From: Inmirania thermothiophila | GTDB lineage: Bacteria; Pseudomonadota; Gammaproteobacteria; DSM-100275 | NCBI RefSeq assembly: GCF_003751635.1 | Contig: NZ_RJVI01000001.1 | Location: 908,726 to 972,725 of the forward strand | Direction of reading: 5' to 3' | Length of the DNA stretch: 64,000 bases | In this document: piece by piece, positions 1 to 8,166 of the stretch | Numbering within the stretch: position 1 is the stretch's first letter | How the letters are laid out: each line of letters starts with the position of its first letter | Position numbers and translations under genes: made by a program | Notes under the pieces: generated by a model | Database searches by the model: none | Told to the model about the DNA's origin: nothing | The model's input: the letters and a program-made list of their open reading frames with translations, nothing else

Positions 1-2
1 AC

Positions 3-1811
3 AAGGACTTCGTCACCGCCAACATCGACAGCAGCAACTACGGCTTCTTCGACGTCGCCGACGAGGCCACCGCCAAGGCCGTGGTGCGCTGGGTGCGCGG
101 CGGCGAGCCCACGGGCATGCGAAACCGCGACGTCGACTACGACGGCGACGGCACCGTCGAGCGGATCCGCCTCGGCGACATCGTCAACTCGACGCCGACG
201 GTGGTGGCGGCGCCCGCGGAGAACTTCGACCTCCTCTACGGCGACAGCAGCTACGCCACCTTCCGCATGCTCTACGCCCACCGGCGCCACGTGGTCTACG
301 TCGGCGCCAACGACGGCATGCTGCACGCCTTCAACGCCGGCTTCTACGACGAGAAGACCAAGAGCTTCAAGCTCCAGCCCTCCGGGTGCACGAGCTGCCC
401 GGCGGCCCACCCCCTGGGGACGGAGCTCTGGGCCTACGTGCCGGGCAACCTGCTGCCGCACCTCAAGTGGCTCACCGACCCCGACTACACCCACGTCTAC
501 TACGTGGACGCCACCCCCTACGCCTTCGACGCCAAGATCTTCGCCGACGACGCCACCCATCCCGGCGGCTGGGGCACGGTGCTGGTGGTGGGGATGCGGC
601 TCGGCGGCGGGCCCATGACCATCGACACCGACGGCGACGGGACCTACGAGTCCACGTTCAGCTCCGCCTACGCCATCTTCGACGTCACCGATCCGGAGCA
701 GGAACCGGAGCTGCTCGCCGAGGTGCGGCTGCCCGACCAGAGCTTCACCACCAGCCGGCCGAGCGCGGCGGCCTTCGTCGATTCCACCACCAACGGCTGG
801 TACCTGCTGCTGGGGTCGGGCCCCGACGACCTCACCACGGCCTCGGCCTCGGGCAAGGCCAAGATCTACGTCCTCGACCTCAAGGATCTCGCCGCCGGGG
901 TGGTCCGGACCATCGACACCGGCGTGCCGGGCACCTTCGTCGGGGACTTCGCCACCGTGGACTGGGATCTGGACCAGCTCGACGACACCGTCGTGGTGGG
1001 GCTGATCGGCGACGCCGACGCCGACACCGGCGGGCTCTACCGCATCGAGCTCGGCGAGACGGACGATCCCGCGTCGTGGACGCACGGGCTGCTGATCGAC
1101 ACCGCAGCGCCCGTCTCCACCGCCGCGGTGCCGGCCATCGACCTTGACCTCAACCGCTGGATCCTTTTCGGCACCGGGCGGCTCCTGGTGGAGGCGGACA
1201 AGAGCAGCACCGCGACCCAGGCCCTCTACGGCCTGCGCCTGCCGGCGAGTGCGGCCACTTCGGTGACGACGTCCGAGCTGCTCGACGTCACGGGCGTGGA
1301 CGTCTTCACCGACGGCAGCACCGATCACGCCACCTACACCACCTTCTCGGACCTCTACGACGCCATCAACGGCAGCTCGGCGAGCTTCAAGGGCTGGAAG
1401 CGCGAGCTCGAAGCGTCGACCGGCGGCGAGCCCTCGGAGCGCGTCGTCTCCGACCCGCGTCTCTTCGGCAAGGTGTTCTTCGCCAGCGCCTACACGCCCA
1501 ACAACAACCTGTGCGAGGCCGAGGGGACGAGCCGGCTCTACGGGCTCTACTTCCTCACCGGCACGGCGCGGCCGGAGCTCGAGGTCTTCGGCACCGCCGC
1601 CACCGGCACCGGGAAGCTGGAGGTGCTCGAGCGCATCGACCTCGGCTGGGGCGTGGCCTCGTCGCCGGCGCTGCACGTGGGCTCCGGCAAGTCCGGCGGC
1701 GAGATCACGGTCTACACGCAGACCTCCACCGGCACCATCCAGGTGGAGGATGCGGAGGTCTCGAGCAGCGTGCGCAGCGGCGAGATCAACTGGCGCGAGT
1801 ACAGGGAGTGA
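3..1811 (+). CDS. pilY1: PilY1 family type IV pilus tip/biogenesis protein, C-terminal part
   Basis: The window opens inside this gene; about 602 residues of the C-terminal half are visible and the start lies off the left edge. The segment DIVNSTPTVVAAP, then YVGANDGMLHAFNA, is the typical opening of the PilY1 C-terminal beta-propeller. Asp-rich loops (DYDGDGTVE early on, DWDLDQLDD about 320 codons in) resemble the calcium-binding loop needed for pilus extension and retraction in PilY1 proteins. The family sits at the pilus tip and helps assemble minor pilins. The stop is 5 bp before pilE, matching the conserved pilY1-pilE order. The family call is firm; calcium binding is inferred from motif likeness. 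Confidence 0.92.
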   Translation, partial: KDFVTANIDSSNYGFFDVADEATAKAVVRWVRGGEPTGMRNRDVDYDGDGTVERIRLGDIVNSTPTVVAAPAENFDLLYGDSSYATFRMLYAHRRHVVYVGANDGMLHAFNAGFYDEKTKSFKLQPSGCTSCPAAHPLGTELWAYVPGNLLPHLKWLTDPDYTHVYYVDATPYAFDAKIFADDATHPGGWGTVLVVGMRLGGGPMTIDTDGDGTYESTFSSAYAIFDVTDPEQEPELLAEVRLPDQSFTTSRPSAAAFVDSTTNGWYLLLGSGPDDLTTASASGKAKIYVLDLKDLAAGVVRTIDTGVPGTFVGDFATVDWDLDQLDDTVVVGLIGDADADTGGLYRIELGETDDPASWTHGLLIDTAAPVSTAAVPAIDLDLNRWILFGTGRLLVEADKSSTATQALYGLRLPASAATSVTTSELLDVTGVDVFTDGSTDHATYTTFSDLYDAINGSSASFKGWKRELEASTGGEPSERVVSDPRLFGKVFFASAYTPNNNLCEAEGTSRLYGLYFLTGTARPELEVFGTAATGTGKLEVLERIDLGWGVASSPALHVGSGKSGGEITVYTQTSTGTIQVEDAEVSSSVRSGEINWREYRE

Positions 1812-1816
1812 CGGCC

Positions 1817-2290
1817 ATGGCACGTCGGGCGCGCGGCTTCACGCTGGTGGAGCTCCTGATCGTGGTGGTGATCGTGGCGATCCTCGCCACGGTGGCCATC
1901 CCCGCCTACCAGAGCCAGGCGACGCGCTCGCGGCGCGCCACGGCCAAGGCGGCGCTGATGGAATTCGCCACCGTGATGGAGCGCTACTACGCGAAGAACG
2001 GCACCTACTGCGGCGCGGGCACCAGCGCCGACGCCGACTGCGGCGCGGGCGGCACCGACATCGGGGCGCCCACCATCTTCGCCACCGAGGCGCCCACCGA
2101 CGGGACCGCGTACTACGACCTCACCATCGCCGACGTCTCGCCGACCACGTACGTGCTGCGGGCGACGCCGAAGGCGGGCGGCCCCCAGGCCGGCGACGGC
2201 TACCTGGAGCTCACCAACACCGGGGTGCGGCGCTGGGACCGCAACGGCGACGGCGACACCGCCGACGCCGACGAGGACAGCTGGGACTGA
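1817..2290 (+). CDS. pilE: Type IV minor pilin, PilE-like
   Basis: Product of 157 aa. A short basic leader MARRARG is followed by FTLVELLIVVVIVAILATVA, the prepilin peptidase site (cleavage after Gly7, mature Phe1 and Glu5) and hydrophobic N-terminal helix of type IV pilins. The body has YYAKNGTYC and a second Cys about 13 residues later that could form a disulphide; the C-terminus is Asp-rich. The start is fixed by AGGGAG, which lies inside the last codons of pilY1. Directly downstream of pilY1, this is most likely the PilE-type minor pilin of the fimU-pilVWXY1E cluster rather than the major pilin. Confidence 0.9.
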   Translation: MARRARGFTLVELLIVVVIVAILATVAIPAYQSQATRSRRATAKAALMEFATVMERYYAKNGTYCGAGTSADADCGAGGTDIGAPTIFATEAPTDGTAYYDLTIADVSPTTYVLRATPKAGGPQAGDGYLELTNTGVRRWDRNGDGDTADADEDSWD

Positions 2291-2293
2291 GAC

Positions 2294-3232
2294 TCACGCC
2301 CGCAGCGCCTCCGGCAGCGGGAAGCGCGCCGACTCCTCGACCCCGTCGAGGTCGCGCACGCGGCCGCCGGTCCAGCCACGCAGCCGCGCCACGATCCCCT
2401 CCACCAGCACCTCCGGGGCGGAGGCGCCGGCGGTGACGCCGATGCGCCGCACGCCCGCGAGCCATTCCCGGCGCAGGTCGTCGGCGCCGTCCACGAGGTG
2501 GGCGGCGGTGCCTGCGCGCTCGGCGATCTCGCGCAGGCGGTTGGAGTTGGAGCTGTTGGGCGAGCCCACCACGAGCACCAGGTCGCAGCGGGCGGCGAGG
2601 CGCTTGACCGCGTCCTGGCGGTTCTGGGTCGCGTAGCAGATGTCGTCCTTGCGCGGGCCGCGGATGCGCGGGAAGCGCCGGCGCAGCACCTCGACTACGC
2701 GGCGGGTGTCGTCCACCGAGAGGGTCGTCTGGGTGACGTAGGCGAGCTCGTCGGGGTTCGCCACCGCCAGCCGCTCGGCCTCGGCCTCGTTCTGGACCAG
2801 GTGGATGGCGCCGCGCCCGCCCTCCGGGCGGTACTGCCCGAGGGTGCCCTCCACCTCGGGGTGGCCGGCATGCCCGATGAGCACCACCTCGCGCCCGGCG
2901 CGGGCGTGGCGGGCGACCTCCAGGTGCACCTTGGTCACCAGCGGGCAGGTGGCGTCGAAGACGCGCAGCCCGCGCGCCTCGGCCTCCTCGTGCACCGCGC
3001 GCGGCACGCCGTGGGCGCTGAAGATCACCACCGCCCCCGCCGGGACGGCGTCGATCTCCTCGACGAAGACCGCGCCCTTGGCGCGCAGGCCCTCCACCAC
3101 GAAGCGGTTGTGCACCACCTCGTGGCGGACGTAGACGGGGGGGCCGAAGACCTCGAGGGCCCGCTCCACGATGGCGATGGCCCGGTCGACGCCGGCACAG
3201 AAGCCGCGCGGACGGGCCAGCAGGATCTCCAT
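2294..3232 (-). CDS. ispH: 4-hydroxy-3-methylbut-2-enyl diphosphate reductase
   Basis: Product of 312 aa, the usual length. IspH catalyses the last step of the MEP isoprenoid pathway, reducing HMBPP to IPP and DMAPP with a [4Fe-4S] cluster. The three cluster cysteines are visible at C12 (RGFCAGV), C96 (DATCPLVTK) and C199 (DICYATQ). The substrate-binding H41, H74, H124 and E126 are also in place. The start is supported by GGAGAG upstream. It converges on pilE, and the pilE-ispH neighbourhood is conserved in gammaproteobacteria. It lies 56 bp downstream of the adenosyltransferase gene on the same strand but has a candidate promoter of its own. Confidence 0.97.
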   Translation of the reverse strand: MEILLARPRGFCAGVDRAIAIVERALEVFGPPVYVRHEVVHNRFVVEGLRAKGAVFVEEIDAVPAGAVVIFSAHGVPRAVHEEAEARGLRVFDATCPLVTKVHLEVARHARAGREVVLIGHAGHPEVEGTLGQYRPEGGRGAIHLVQNEAEAERLAVANPDELAYVTQTTLSVDDTRRVVEVLRRRFPRIRGPRKDDICYATQNRQDAVKRLAARCDLVLVVGSPNSSNSNRLREIAERAGTAAHLVDGADDLRREWLAGVRRIGVTAGASAPEVLVEGIVARLRGWTGGRVRDLDGVEESARFPLPEALRA

Positions 3233-3259
3233 GGTGCGCTCTCCGGTCGGGGCGGATCG

Positions 3260-3268
3260 ATTCTAGCA
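3260..3268 (-). promoter_or_regulatory. Candidate extended -10 promoter for ispH
   Basis: On the minus strand the gap between the adenosyltransferase and ispH reads TGCTAGAAT, an extended -10 element (TGn-TAGAAT) about 27 bp before the ispH start codon. No good -35 is visible, which is normal for extended -10 promoters. This would let ispH be transcribed independently of the B12 riboswitch upstream. Confidence 0.45.
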
Positions 3269-3288
3269 GAGGCGCCCGAGCGCGTCGC

Positions 3289-3843
3289 TCAGGTACCCTT
3301 GGGCCGCCACAGGACCTCGCCGACGCCGTCCTCGCGGGAGATCACGCGCGCGGCCACGAAGAGCAGGTCGGACAGGCGGTTGAGGTAGCGCAGCAGCACC
3401 CCGGGCACCGCCTCGCCCTCGCTGGCGGCCAGCGTCACGAGGCGGCGCTCGGCGCGGCGGCAGACCGCGCGGGCGAGATGGCAGTGGGCGGCCGCGGGCG
3501 AGCCCCCGGGCAGGATGAACTCCTTCAGCGGCGGCAGCTCCGCGTTGAGGCGGTCGAGGGCCTCCTCCAGGGCGGCGACGTCGCCGTCGTCCAGGGGCTC
3601 GTGCCCGGGCATGGCGAGGGCCCCGCCCAGATCGAAGAGCCGGTGCTGGACCCGGGTCAGGACCTCGCGCAGGGCCTGCGGCAGCGGATGGGCGAGGAGC
3701 ACGCCGAGCTGGCTGTTGAGCTCGTCCACCGCGCCCATGGCCTCGACCCGCGGCGCATCCTTGGGCACGCGGCGCCGGCCCGCGAGCCCCGTCTCGCCGG
3801 TGTCTCCGGTGCGGGTGTAGATCTTCGAGAGGCGGTGTCCCAT
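3289..3843 (-). CDS. Cob(I)alamin adenosyltransferase, PduO type
   Basis: Product of 184 aa from the chosen start, matching the PduO/MMAB family. The enzyme transfers adenosyl from ATP to cob(I)alamin to make coenzyme B12. The N-terminal ATP-binding segment KIYTRTGDTGETGL (residues 7-20), ELNSQLG near residue 43 and the C-terminal RYLNRLSDLLFV block are family hallmarks. An ATG 45 bp further upstream is in frame, but the chosen ATG has GAGGA at good spacing and matches the usual MGHRLSKIYT start. The gene follows tonB on the same strand, 51 bp downstream, so it is probably in the same B12-riboswitch-controlled unit. Confidence 0.93.
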   Translation of the reverse strand: MGHRLSKIYTRTGDTGETGLAGRRRVPKDAPRVEAMGAVDELNSQLGVLLAHPLPQALREVLTRVQHRLFDLGGALAMPGHEPLDDGDVAALEEALDRLNAELPPLKEFILPGGSPAAAHCHLARAVCRRAERRLVTLAASEGEAVPGVLLRYLNRLSDLLFVAARVISREDGVGEVLWRPKGT

Positions 3844-3894
3844 GGGCGGATCCTCGTTCGGGGCCGGATGCCCGCGGCATTCTGGCACAGCCCC

Positions 3895-4734
3895 TCAGCC
3901 GGTCACCAGGCGGAAGATCACGGGCAGGCGCAGCGTGCCGCCGGCCGCGGCGACGCGCCGCCCGCGAAGCGCGGCAAGGGCCCGCAGGGCCTCGCGGTCG
4001 AGGATGCCGTGGCCCGAGGTGCGCGCGATCCGGACCGTGGCGAGCCGTCCCGCCGGATCGAGGCGGACCTCGAGCTCCACCGTGCCCTGCCAGCCGCGCC
4101 GGCGCGCGAGCGCCGGATAGCGCAGCCGCGGCCGCAGGAGGGCGAGGAGCGCCTCGCGGGCGGTCGCCGCCCCCGCGGGGGGCGAGGCCGGTGCCGCCCG
4201 CGCCCCGGCGGCCGGTGCCGCGGTCGGCGGCGGCGCAGGCCGCGGGGCGGCCGGAGCGCGCTCCGTCGGCGCCTCGGCGGGCAGGGTCGGTGGCGCCGGG
4301 GCAGGCCGTGGGGGTGCCACCGCCGGTCGCGCGGCAACCGGGGTGGCGGTGGGCGGGGCCGGCGGCGCCGGTGCCGGCTGCGGCGCTGCGGGCGACGCCG
4401 CCAGTCGCGCGGCAGCCGGGGTGGTGGCGGGCGGGGCCGGTGGTGCCGGTGCAGGCCGTGCCCGTGCCGGCGCGGCCGACGGCGGCGGGGGGGCGGACCG
4501 TGCCGGGCGGTGCGGGGGCGGCGGGGGCTGCGCCGCCGTGCGTGCCTGGGCCTTCGCCGCGGGCGGGCGCAGGGCGATGCGCAGCGGCTCGGCCCCGGCC
4601 GGGCGCGGCGCGGAGGCCCCGGGTGCCAGCAGCAGGCCGGCGCCGTGGATGAGCAGCGAGAGGAGGACGAAGGCGGCGAGGCCGCGTCGTGGGTCCCCTG
4701 CGTGTGGGCTGGGGTGGATGACGGTGGCGGCCAC
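3895..4734 (-). CDS. tonB: TonB family energy transducer
   Basis: Product of 279 aa. A short cytoplasmic tail is followed by one membrane segment (about residues 19-37, AAFVLLSLLIHGAGLLL). A long Pro/Ala-rich periplasmic spacer (about 45-185) comes next, then a TonB C-terminal domain: LRYPALARRRGWQGTVELEV with DREALRAL and a beta-strand end. TonB couples the proton motive force to outer-membrane receptors such as those for B12 or siderophores. I chose the GTG at 4734 because GGGAGGAA lies 4-5 bases ahead; an ATG at 4764 would add 10 residues but has no ribosome site. A cobalamin riboswitch precedes the gene, so it probably serves B12 uptake. No exbB, exbD or btuB is in the window. Confidence 0.9.
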   Translation of the reverse strand: MAATVIHPSPHAGDPRRGLAAFVLLSLLIHGAGLLLAPGASAPRPAGAEPLRIALRPPAAKAQARTAAQPPPPPHRPARSAPPPPSAAPARARPAPAPPAPPATTPAAARLAASPAAPQPAPAPPAPPTATPVAARPAVAPPRPAPAPPTLPAEAPTERAPAAPRPAPPPTAAPAAGARAAPASPPAGAATAREALLALLRPRLRYPALARRRGWQGTVELEVRLDPAGRLATVRIARTSGHGILDREALRALAALRGRRVAAAGGTLRLPVIFRLVTG

Positions 4735-4804
4735 GACTTCCTCCCGGGGGCGGAGGCGCGGCATCGGGGCCGCCCACGCCGCCGCCCGCAGCGCGGTGCC
4801 TTCG

Positions 4805-4970
4805 ACCCCGGGCCGGTCTCCGGGCTTGCGGGTGGGATCGCTCCCGGGGTCCGCGCCTTCCCAGGCCCGAGGCCCAGTGGCGTCGGTGCGGACCCTTCAC
4901 CCGCCTACCGTTGCGGGGGCAGCGCCGGACTTGTCCCGCGCGGGACGCACCGGCTTCCCGTTTCACGCCG
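4805..4970 (-). promoter_or_regulatory. Cobalamin (B12) riboswitch upstream of tonB
   Basis: Read on the minus strand, the gap holds the conserved blocks of the cobalamin riboswitch in the right order. These are GTGAAACGGGAAGCCGGTG (4966 down to 4948), CCCCCGCAACGGT (4919-4907), GCCACTGGG (4881-4873) and the B12 box AAGCCCGGAGACCGGCC (4827-4811). The box ends about 77 bp before the tonB GTG start. Such elements bind adenosylcobalamin and lower expression of uptake genes when B12 is plentiful. The element points at tonB and the adenosyltransferase. The btuC/btuD-type genes lie upstream of it and are not directly controlled by it. Exact P1 ends are uncertain. Confidence 0.93.
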
Positions 4971-4994
4971 CGTCGCGGCGCACCCGAGGCCGCG

Positions 4995-5013
4995 GCCGGG
5001 GCAGGGCCCCGGC
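4995..5013 (-). terminator. Hairpin after the ABC transporter genes
   Basis: A perfect 8-bp stem (GCCGGGGC with GCCCCGGC) and 3-nt loop lies 26 bp past the stop codon of the ATPase gene and just before the riboswitch. There is no T tract, so intrinsic termination is uncertain. It may separate the transporter operon from the riboswitch unit. Confidence 0.35.
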
Positions 5014-5038
5014 GCGTGGCGGGATGATGGGCGCAGCC

Positions 5039-5830
5039 TCAGACCCTGTCAATGGGCCAGCGCGGCCACCAGACGGGCCCGTCGGGGCCGTCGGCGCGGT
5101 GCAGGGGATGGCCGTAGAGGCGGGCGAGGCACGCCGTCTCCAGGACCTCCCCCACCGGCCCCGCCGTCCAGGCGCCGTCGCCGTGGAGGAGGAGGGCATG
5201 GGTGCAGGCGCGCCAGGCGAGCGCCGGATCGTGCAGCACCATCACCAGCGCCCGCCCGGCGCCCTCGCGGGCCCAGCACACGGTCTCGGCGAGCAGCGCC
5301 ACCTGCTGGTGCAGGTCCAGGTGGCCGGTGGGCTCGTCCATGAGGGCCACCGCCGGGTCCTGGGCGAGCAGCGTCGCCAAGGCCACGCGCCGGCGCTCGC
5401 CGCCGGAGAGGGTGCGCACGTTCCGGCCCTCGAGGCCGGCGAGCCCCACGCGCGCAAGGGCGGCGCGGGCGGCGTCGAGGTCCGCGCCAGTCTCGCCGCG
5501 CCACGGGTCCATGTGGGGGTGGCGGCCGAGGAGCACCGTCTCGAGGACGGTGGCGGGAAAGGGGTCGGCATCGTCCTGCGGCAGCAGGCCGAGGCGGCGG
5601 GCGATCTCGCGGCGGGGCAGGGCGGCGAGGGGGCGGTCCGCGAGGCGCACCTCCCCGGCCGCGGCCGGGTGGAGGCCGGCCAGGGTGAGGAGCAGCGTCG
5701 TCTTGCCCGCGCCGTTGCGGCCGAGCACCGCCCAGCGCTCGCCCGGGCGCAGGTCCAGGTCGAGGCCGCGGCAGGCGGTGCACGCGCCCACGCGCACGGT
5801 CAGCCCCCGGGCCTGCAGGAGCGCGCTCAC
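5039..5830 (-). CDS. ABC transporter ATP-binding protein, BtuD/FecE type (probable corrinoid uptake)
   Basis: Product of 263 aa. Walker A GRNGAGKTT is at residues 38-46, the Q-loop at Q85 (LLPQDD), signature LSGGERRR at 141-148, Walker B VALMDEPTGHLD at 161-172 and the H-loop in VLHDPALAW. This is the ATPase class that partners FecCD/BtuC permeases for vitamin B12, haem or siderophores. The GTG start overlaps the permease stop codon (GTGA), implying translational coupling. The adjacent B12 riboswitch, tonB and adenosyltransferase make a corrinoid the most likely substrate. A siderophore is not excluded, because no binding protein is adjacent. Confidence 0.88.
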   Translation of the reverse strand: MSALLQARGLTVRVGACTACRGLDLDLRPGERWAVLGRNGAGKTTLLLTLAGLHPAAAGEVRLADRPLAALPRREIARRLGLLPQDDADPFPATVLETVLLGRHPHMDPWRGETGADLDAARAALARVGLAGLEGRNVRTLSGGERRRVALATLLAQDPAVALMDEPTGHLDLHQQVALLAETVCWAREGAGRALVMVLHDPALAWRACTHALLLHGDGAWTAGPVGEVLETACLARLYGHPLHRADGPDGPVWWPRWPIDRV

Positions 5831-6798
5831 GGCCCGGCCCGCCCCCGCCGCAGCAGAACGAGGAACACCGGCACCCCCACCAGCGCCGTCACCACCCCCA
5901 CGGGGAGCTGCCGCGGCGCCGCCACGGTACGGGCGAGGGTGTCGGAGAGGGTCAGCAGCGCCGCACCGGCGAGGGCGCAGCCCGGCAGCAGGACGCGGTG
6001 GCGGCGCGCCCCCGCGAGGCGCAGCGCATGCGGGACGACGAGGCCGACGAAGCCCACCGTGCCCGCCACCGTGACCGCGGCGGCGGTGGCGACGGAGGCG
6101 GCCACGTAGACGGCGGCGCGCAGCATGGGGACCTCGACGCCGAGGGCGGCGGCGGCGCGTTCGCCGCGGGCGAGCAGGTCGAGCTCCCGCGCCCGCAGCA
6201 CGGCCACCGCCGCCAGCACCGCGAGCACCACCCAGGCCCACGCCGGGGTCCGCGCGGCCGAGAGGTCGCCGAGGAGCCAGAAGACCATCCCGCGCAGGCG
6301 GGTGTCGCCGCCGAGGGAGAGCAGGAGGGCGTTGAGGGCGCCCCAGCCGGAGGCCACCACGACCCCGATCAGGAGCAGCCGTTCCGGGCGCAGGAGCCCG
6401 CCCTCGCGCGCCAGGAGGAAGACCAGCAGGGTGGAGGCCAGGGCCCCGCCGAGGGCGGCGGGGGCCACCGCCGCCGCGGTCCCCACGAGGAGGGCGGCGA
6501 GCGCCCCGGCGGCGGCGCCGCCGGAGACGCCGAGGACGTAGGGGTCGGCGAGGGGGTTGCGCAGCAGCACCTGGAGCAGCGCCCCGGCGAGGGCGAGGAG
6601 CGCCCCGGCGAGCGCCGCCGCCAGCGCCCGCGGCAGGCGCAGCTCCAGCACCACCGTGCGCGCGGGCTCGGCGCCCCCGCCGGCGAGGGCGGCGAGGGCG
6701 TCGGCGGGGCGCACCGGGGCGGTGCCCGCGAGCAGCGCGGCGGCGAGCGCCCCGAGGCAGAGGAGGGCGAGGATGGCGAGCAGCACGCCCCCGCGCAT
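5827..6798 (-). CDS. FecCD/BtuC family ABC transporter permease
   Basis: Product of 323 aa, a typical length, very hydrophobic with about ten predicted membrane segments. Family blocks are LRLPRALAAALAGALLALAG (residues 53-72), the LLQVLLRNPLADPYVLGVSGGA stretch, and VGFVGLVVPHALRL near residue 260. It forms the membrane channel for a TonB-linked metal chelate or B12 importer. It starts 6 bp after the HAD gene stop and overlaps the ATPase start by 4 bp, so the three genes form one operon. No substrate-binding protein gene (btuF or fecB type) is adjacent, which is unusual. Confidence 0.9.
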   Translation of the reverse strand: MRGGVLLAILALLCLGALAAALLAGTAPVRPADALAALAGGGAEPARTVVLELRLPRALAAALAGALLALAGALLQVLLRNPLADPYVLGVSGGAAAGALAALLVGTAAAVAPAALGGALASTLLVFLLAREGGLLRPERLLLIGVVVASGWGALNALLLSLGGDTRLRGMVFWLLGDLSAARTPAWAWVVLAVLAAVAVLRARELDLLARGERAAAALGVEVPMLRAAVYVAASVATAAAVTVAGTVGFVGLVVPHALRLAGARRHRVLLPGCALAGAALLTLSDTLARTVAAPRQLPVGVVTALVGVPVFLVLLRRGRAGP

Positions 6799-6804
6799 GG
6801 TGCC

Positions 6805-7500
6805 CTAGGCGGAGGCGGCGAGGGGGTCGGGTCGCGGCTCGGCGCCGGCGCGCAGGGTGATCACGGGCCAGCCGCGCCGGCGCGCCTCGGCGCGCAGGAC
6901 GGGGTCGGGGTCCACCGCCACCGGGTGCGCCACCCGCCCGAGCAGCGGCAGGTCGTTGTGGGAGTCGGTGTAGAACCAGCTCCCGGCGAGGTCGAGACCG
7001 CGCCCCTCGAGCCAGCGGCGCAGCCGCTCCACCTTGCCCTCGCGGAAGCACGGCACTCCGGCGACGCGCCCGGTGAAGCGCCCGTCGCGCTCCTCCGGCT
7101 CGGTGGCGAGGAGGTCGTCGACGCCCAGGAGGGCGGCGATGGGCTCGGTGACGAAGCGGTTGGTGGCGGTGATGATGACGGGGTGGTCGCCGCGGGCGCG
7201 GTGGCGCTCGACGAGCCGCCGCCCCGCCTCGAGCACGATGGGCCGGATGCGCTCCTCGACGAAGCGGGCGCGCAGGGCCTCGAGCCGGCCGCGGTCGTGC
7301 TCGGCGAGCGGACGCAGGGCGAAGCCGAGGAAGGCGAAGATGTCCAAGGTGCCGTTGCGGTAGGCCTCGTAGTAGCGCAGGTTCTCGCGCTCGTAGGCCT
7401 CGGCGTCCACCAGCCCCGCCTCGCCGAGGAAGCGGCCCCAGAGGTAGTCGCTGTCGCCCGCGAGCAGGGTGTTGTCGAGGTCGAACAGGGCCAGGCCCAC
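6805..7500 (-). CDS. HAD superfamily (IB type) phosphatase, SerB-like
   Basis: Product of 231 aa. HAD motifs: nucleophile FDLDNTLL at residues 6-13 (D7 and D9), motif II Thr in ITATNRF, motif III Lys in REGKVERL, and motif IV YTDSHNDLPLL. This is the IB subfamily of phosphoserine-phosphatase-like enzymes; the true substrate is unknown. The GTG start is preferred because AGGA sits 7-8 bases upstream, and the in-frame ATG at 7530 overlaps the likely -10 element. It is the first gene of an operon with the BtuC/BtuD-type transporter. Similar HAD genes often lie next to rppH, as here. Confidence 0.88.
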   Translation of the reverse strand: MGLALFDLDNTLLAGDSDYLWGRFLGEAGLVDAEAYERENLRYYEAYRNGTLDIFAFLGFALRPLAEHDRGRLEALRARFVEERIRPIVLEAGRRLVERHRARGDHPVIITATNRFVTEPIAALLGVDDLLATEPEERDGRFTGRVAGVPCFREGKVERLRRWLEGRGLDLAGSWFYTDSHNDLPLLGRVAHPVAVDPDPVLRAEARRRGWPVITLRAGAEPRPDPLAASA

Positions 7501-7528
7501 GGTGTGTCCTCCGCGCGTAAGCCGCCGC

Positions 7529-7537
7529 ATTCTAGCA
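7529..7537 (-). promoter_or_regulatory. Candidate extended -10 promoter for the HAD/ABC operon
   Basis: The minus strand reads TGCTAGAAT followed by GCGGCGGC, an extended -10 with a GC-rich discriminator. Transcription would start near 7522, about 22 bp before the GTG start codon of the HAD gene. This rules against the upstream in-frame ATG at 7530, which overlaps the element. Confidence 0.45.
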
Positions 7538-7555
7538 GCCGCGGCGGCCGCCGGT

Positions 7556-7585
7556 TTGCCCGTGCGGCATCCCGTGTGGAACAAT
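7556..7585 (+). promoter_or_regulatory. Candidate sigma-70 promoter for rppH-ptsP
   Basis: TTGCCC at 7556-7561 and AACAAT at 7580-7585 are separated by 18 bp. They lie in the divergent gap between the HAD gene and rppH, about 35 bp before the rppH start. Match quality is moderate. Confidence 0.35.
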
Positions 7586-7620
7586 GAGGCCACCTGCCAG
7601 CGCCCGAAAGGGTCGTGCAA

Positions 7621-8160
7621 GTGATTGACGAGCAAGGCTTTCGCCTCAACGTCGGGATGATCCTGGTCAACGCCGAGCGGCGCCTGCTGTGGGCGCGCCG
7701 GATCGGGCGGGACGCCTGGCAGTTCCCCCAGGGGGGCATCGCCCCCGGCGAGACGCCCGAGGAGGCCATGTACCGCGAGCTGGGGGAGGAGCTCGGGCTC
7801 GGGCCCGCGCACGTGGAGATCCTCGCCTGCAGCCGCGACTGGCTGCGCTACCGGCTGCCGGTGCGCTTCCGGCGCCGCAACAGCCACCCGCCCTGCGTGG
7901 GGCAGAAGCAGCGCTGGTTTCTGCTGCGCTTTCGCGGCCACGACGAGGACGTGCGCCTCAACCTCTCGCCCAAGCCGGAGTTCGACCGCTGGCGCTGGGT
8001 CGGCTACTGGGAGCCGGTGCGCGAGGTGATCTTCTTCAAGCGCGAGGTCTACCGCCTCGCGCTGCGGGAGTTCGCCCCGCTGCTCTTCCCGGAGGGCGCC
8101 GTCCCGGCCGAACCGCGTCGGCGGCGCGGCGCCGGCGCACGCCGGCGCCGGCGGCGCTGA
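7621..8160 (+). CDS. rppH: RNA pyrophosphohydrolase (Nudix)
   Basis: Product of 179 aa. RppH removes pyrophosphate from the 5' end of triphosphorylated mRNA and triggers RNase E decay. The Nudix box runs from G38 to L60 (GX5E..REUXEEXGU pattern, with REL and EEL). [12 protein letters not shown] matches the E. coli MIDDDGYRPNVG start, so I chose the second of two GTG codons; AAAGGG is about 9 bases ahead. Using GTG 7615 would add two residues. The C-terminal tail is unusually Arg-rich (about twelve Arg in the last 22 residues), which may aid RNA binding. ptsP follows after 6 bp, the conserved order. Confidence 0.95.
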   Translation: MIDEQGFRLNVGMILVNAERRLLWARRIGRDAWQFPQGGIAPGETPEEAMYRELGEELGLGPAHVEILACSRDWLRYRLPVRFRRRNSHPPCVGQKQRWFLLRFRGHDEDVRLNLSPKPEFDRWRWVGYWEPVREVIFFKREVYRLALREFAPLLFPEGAVPAEPRRRRGAGARRRRRR

Positions 8161-8166
8161 GGGCCC

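Noticed and set aside
4735-4764. ATG at 4764 as start of tonB
   Set aside because: No ribosome site precedes it, whereas GGGAGGAA is correctly placed for the GTG at 4734; the extra ten residues are not typical.
7501-7530. ATG at 7530 as start of the HAD phosphatase
   Set aside because: It overlaps the likely -10 element, and the GTG at 7500 has a better-placed ribosome site and fits the usual N-terminus.
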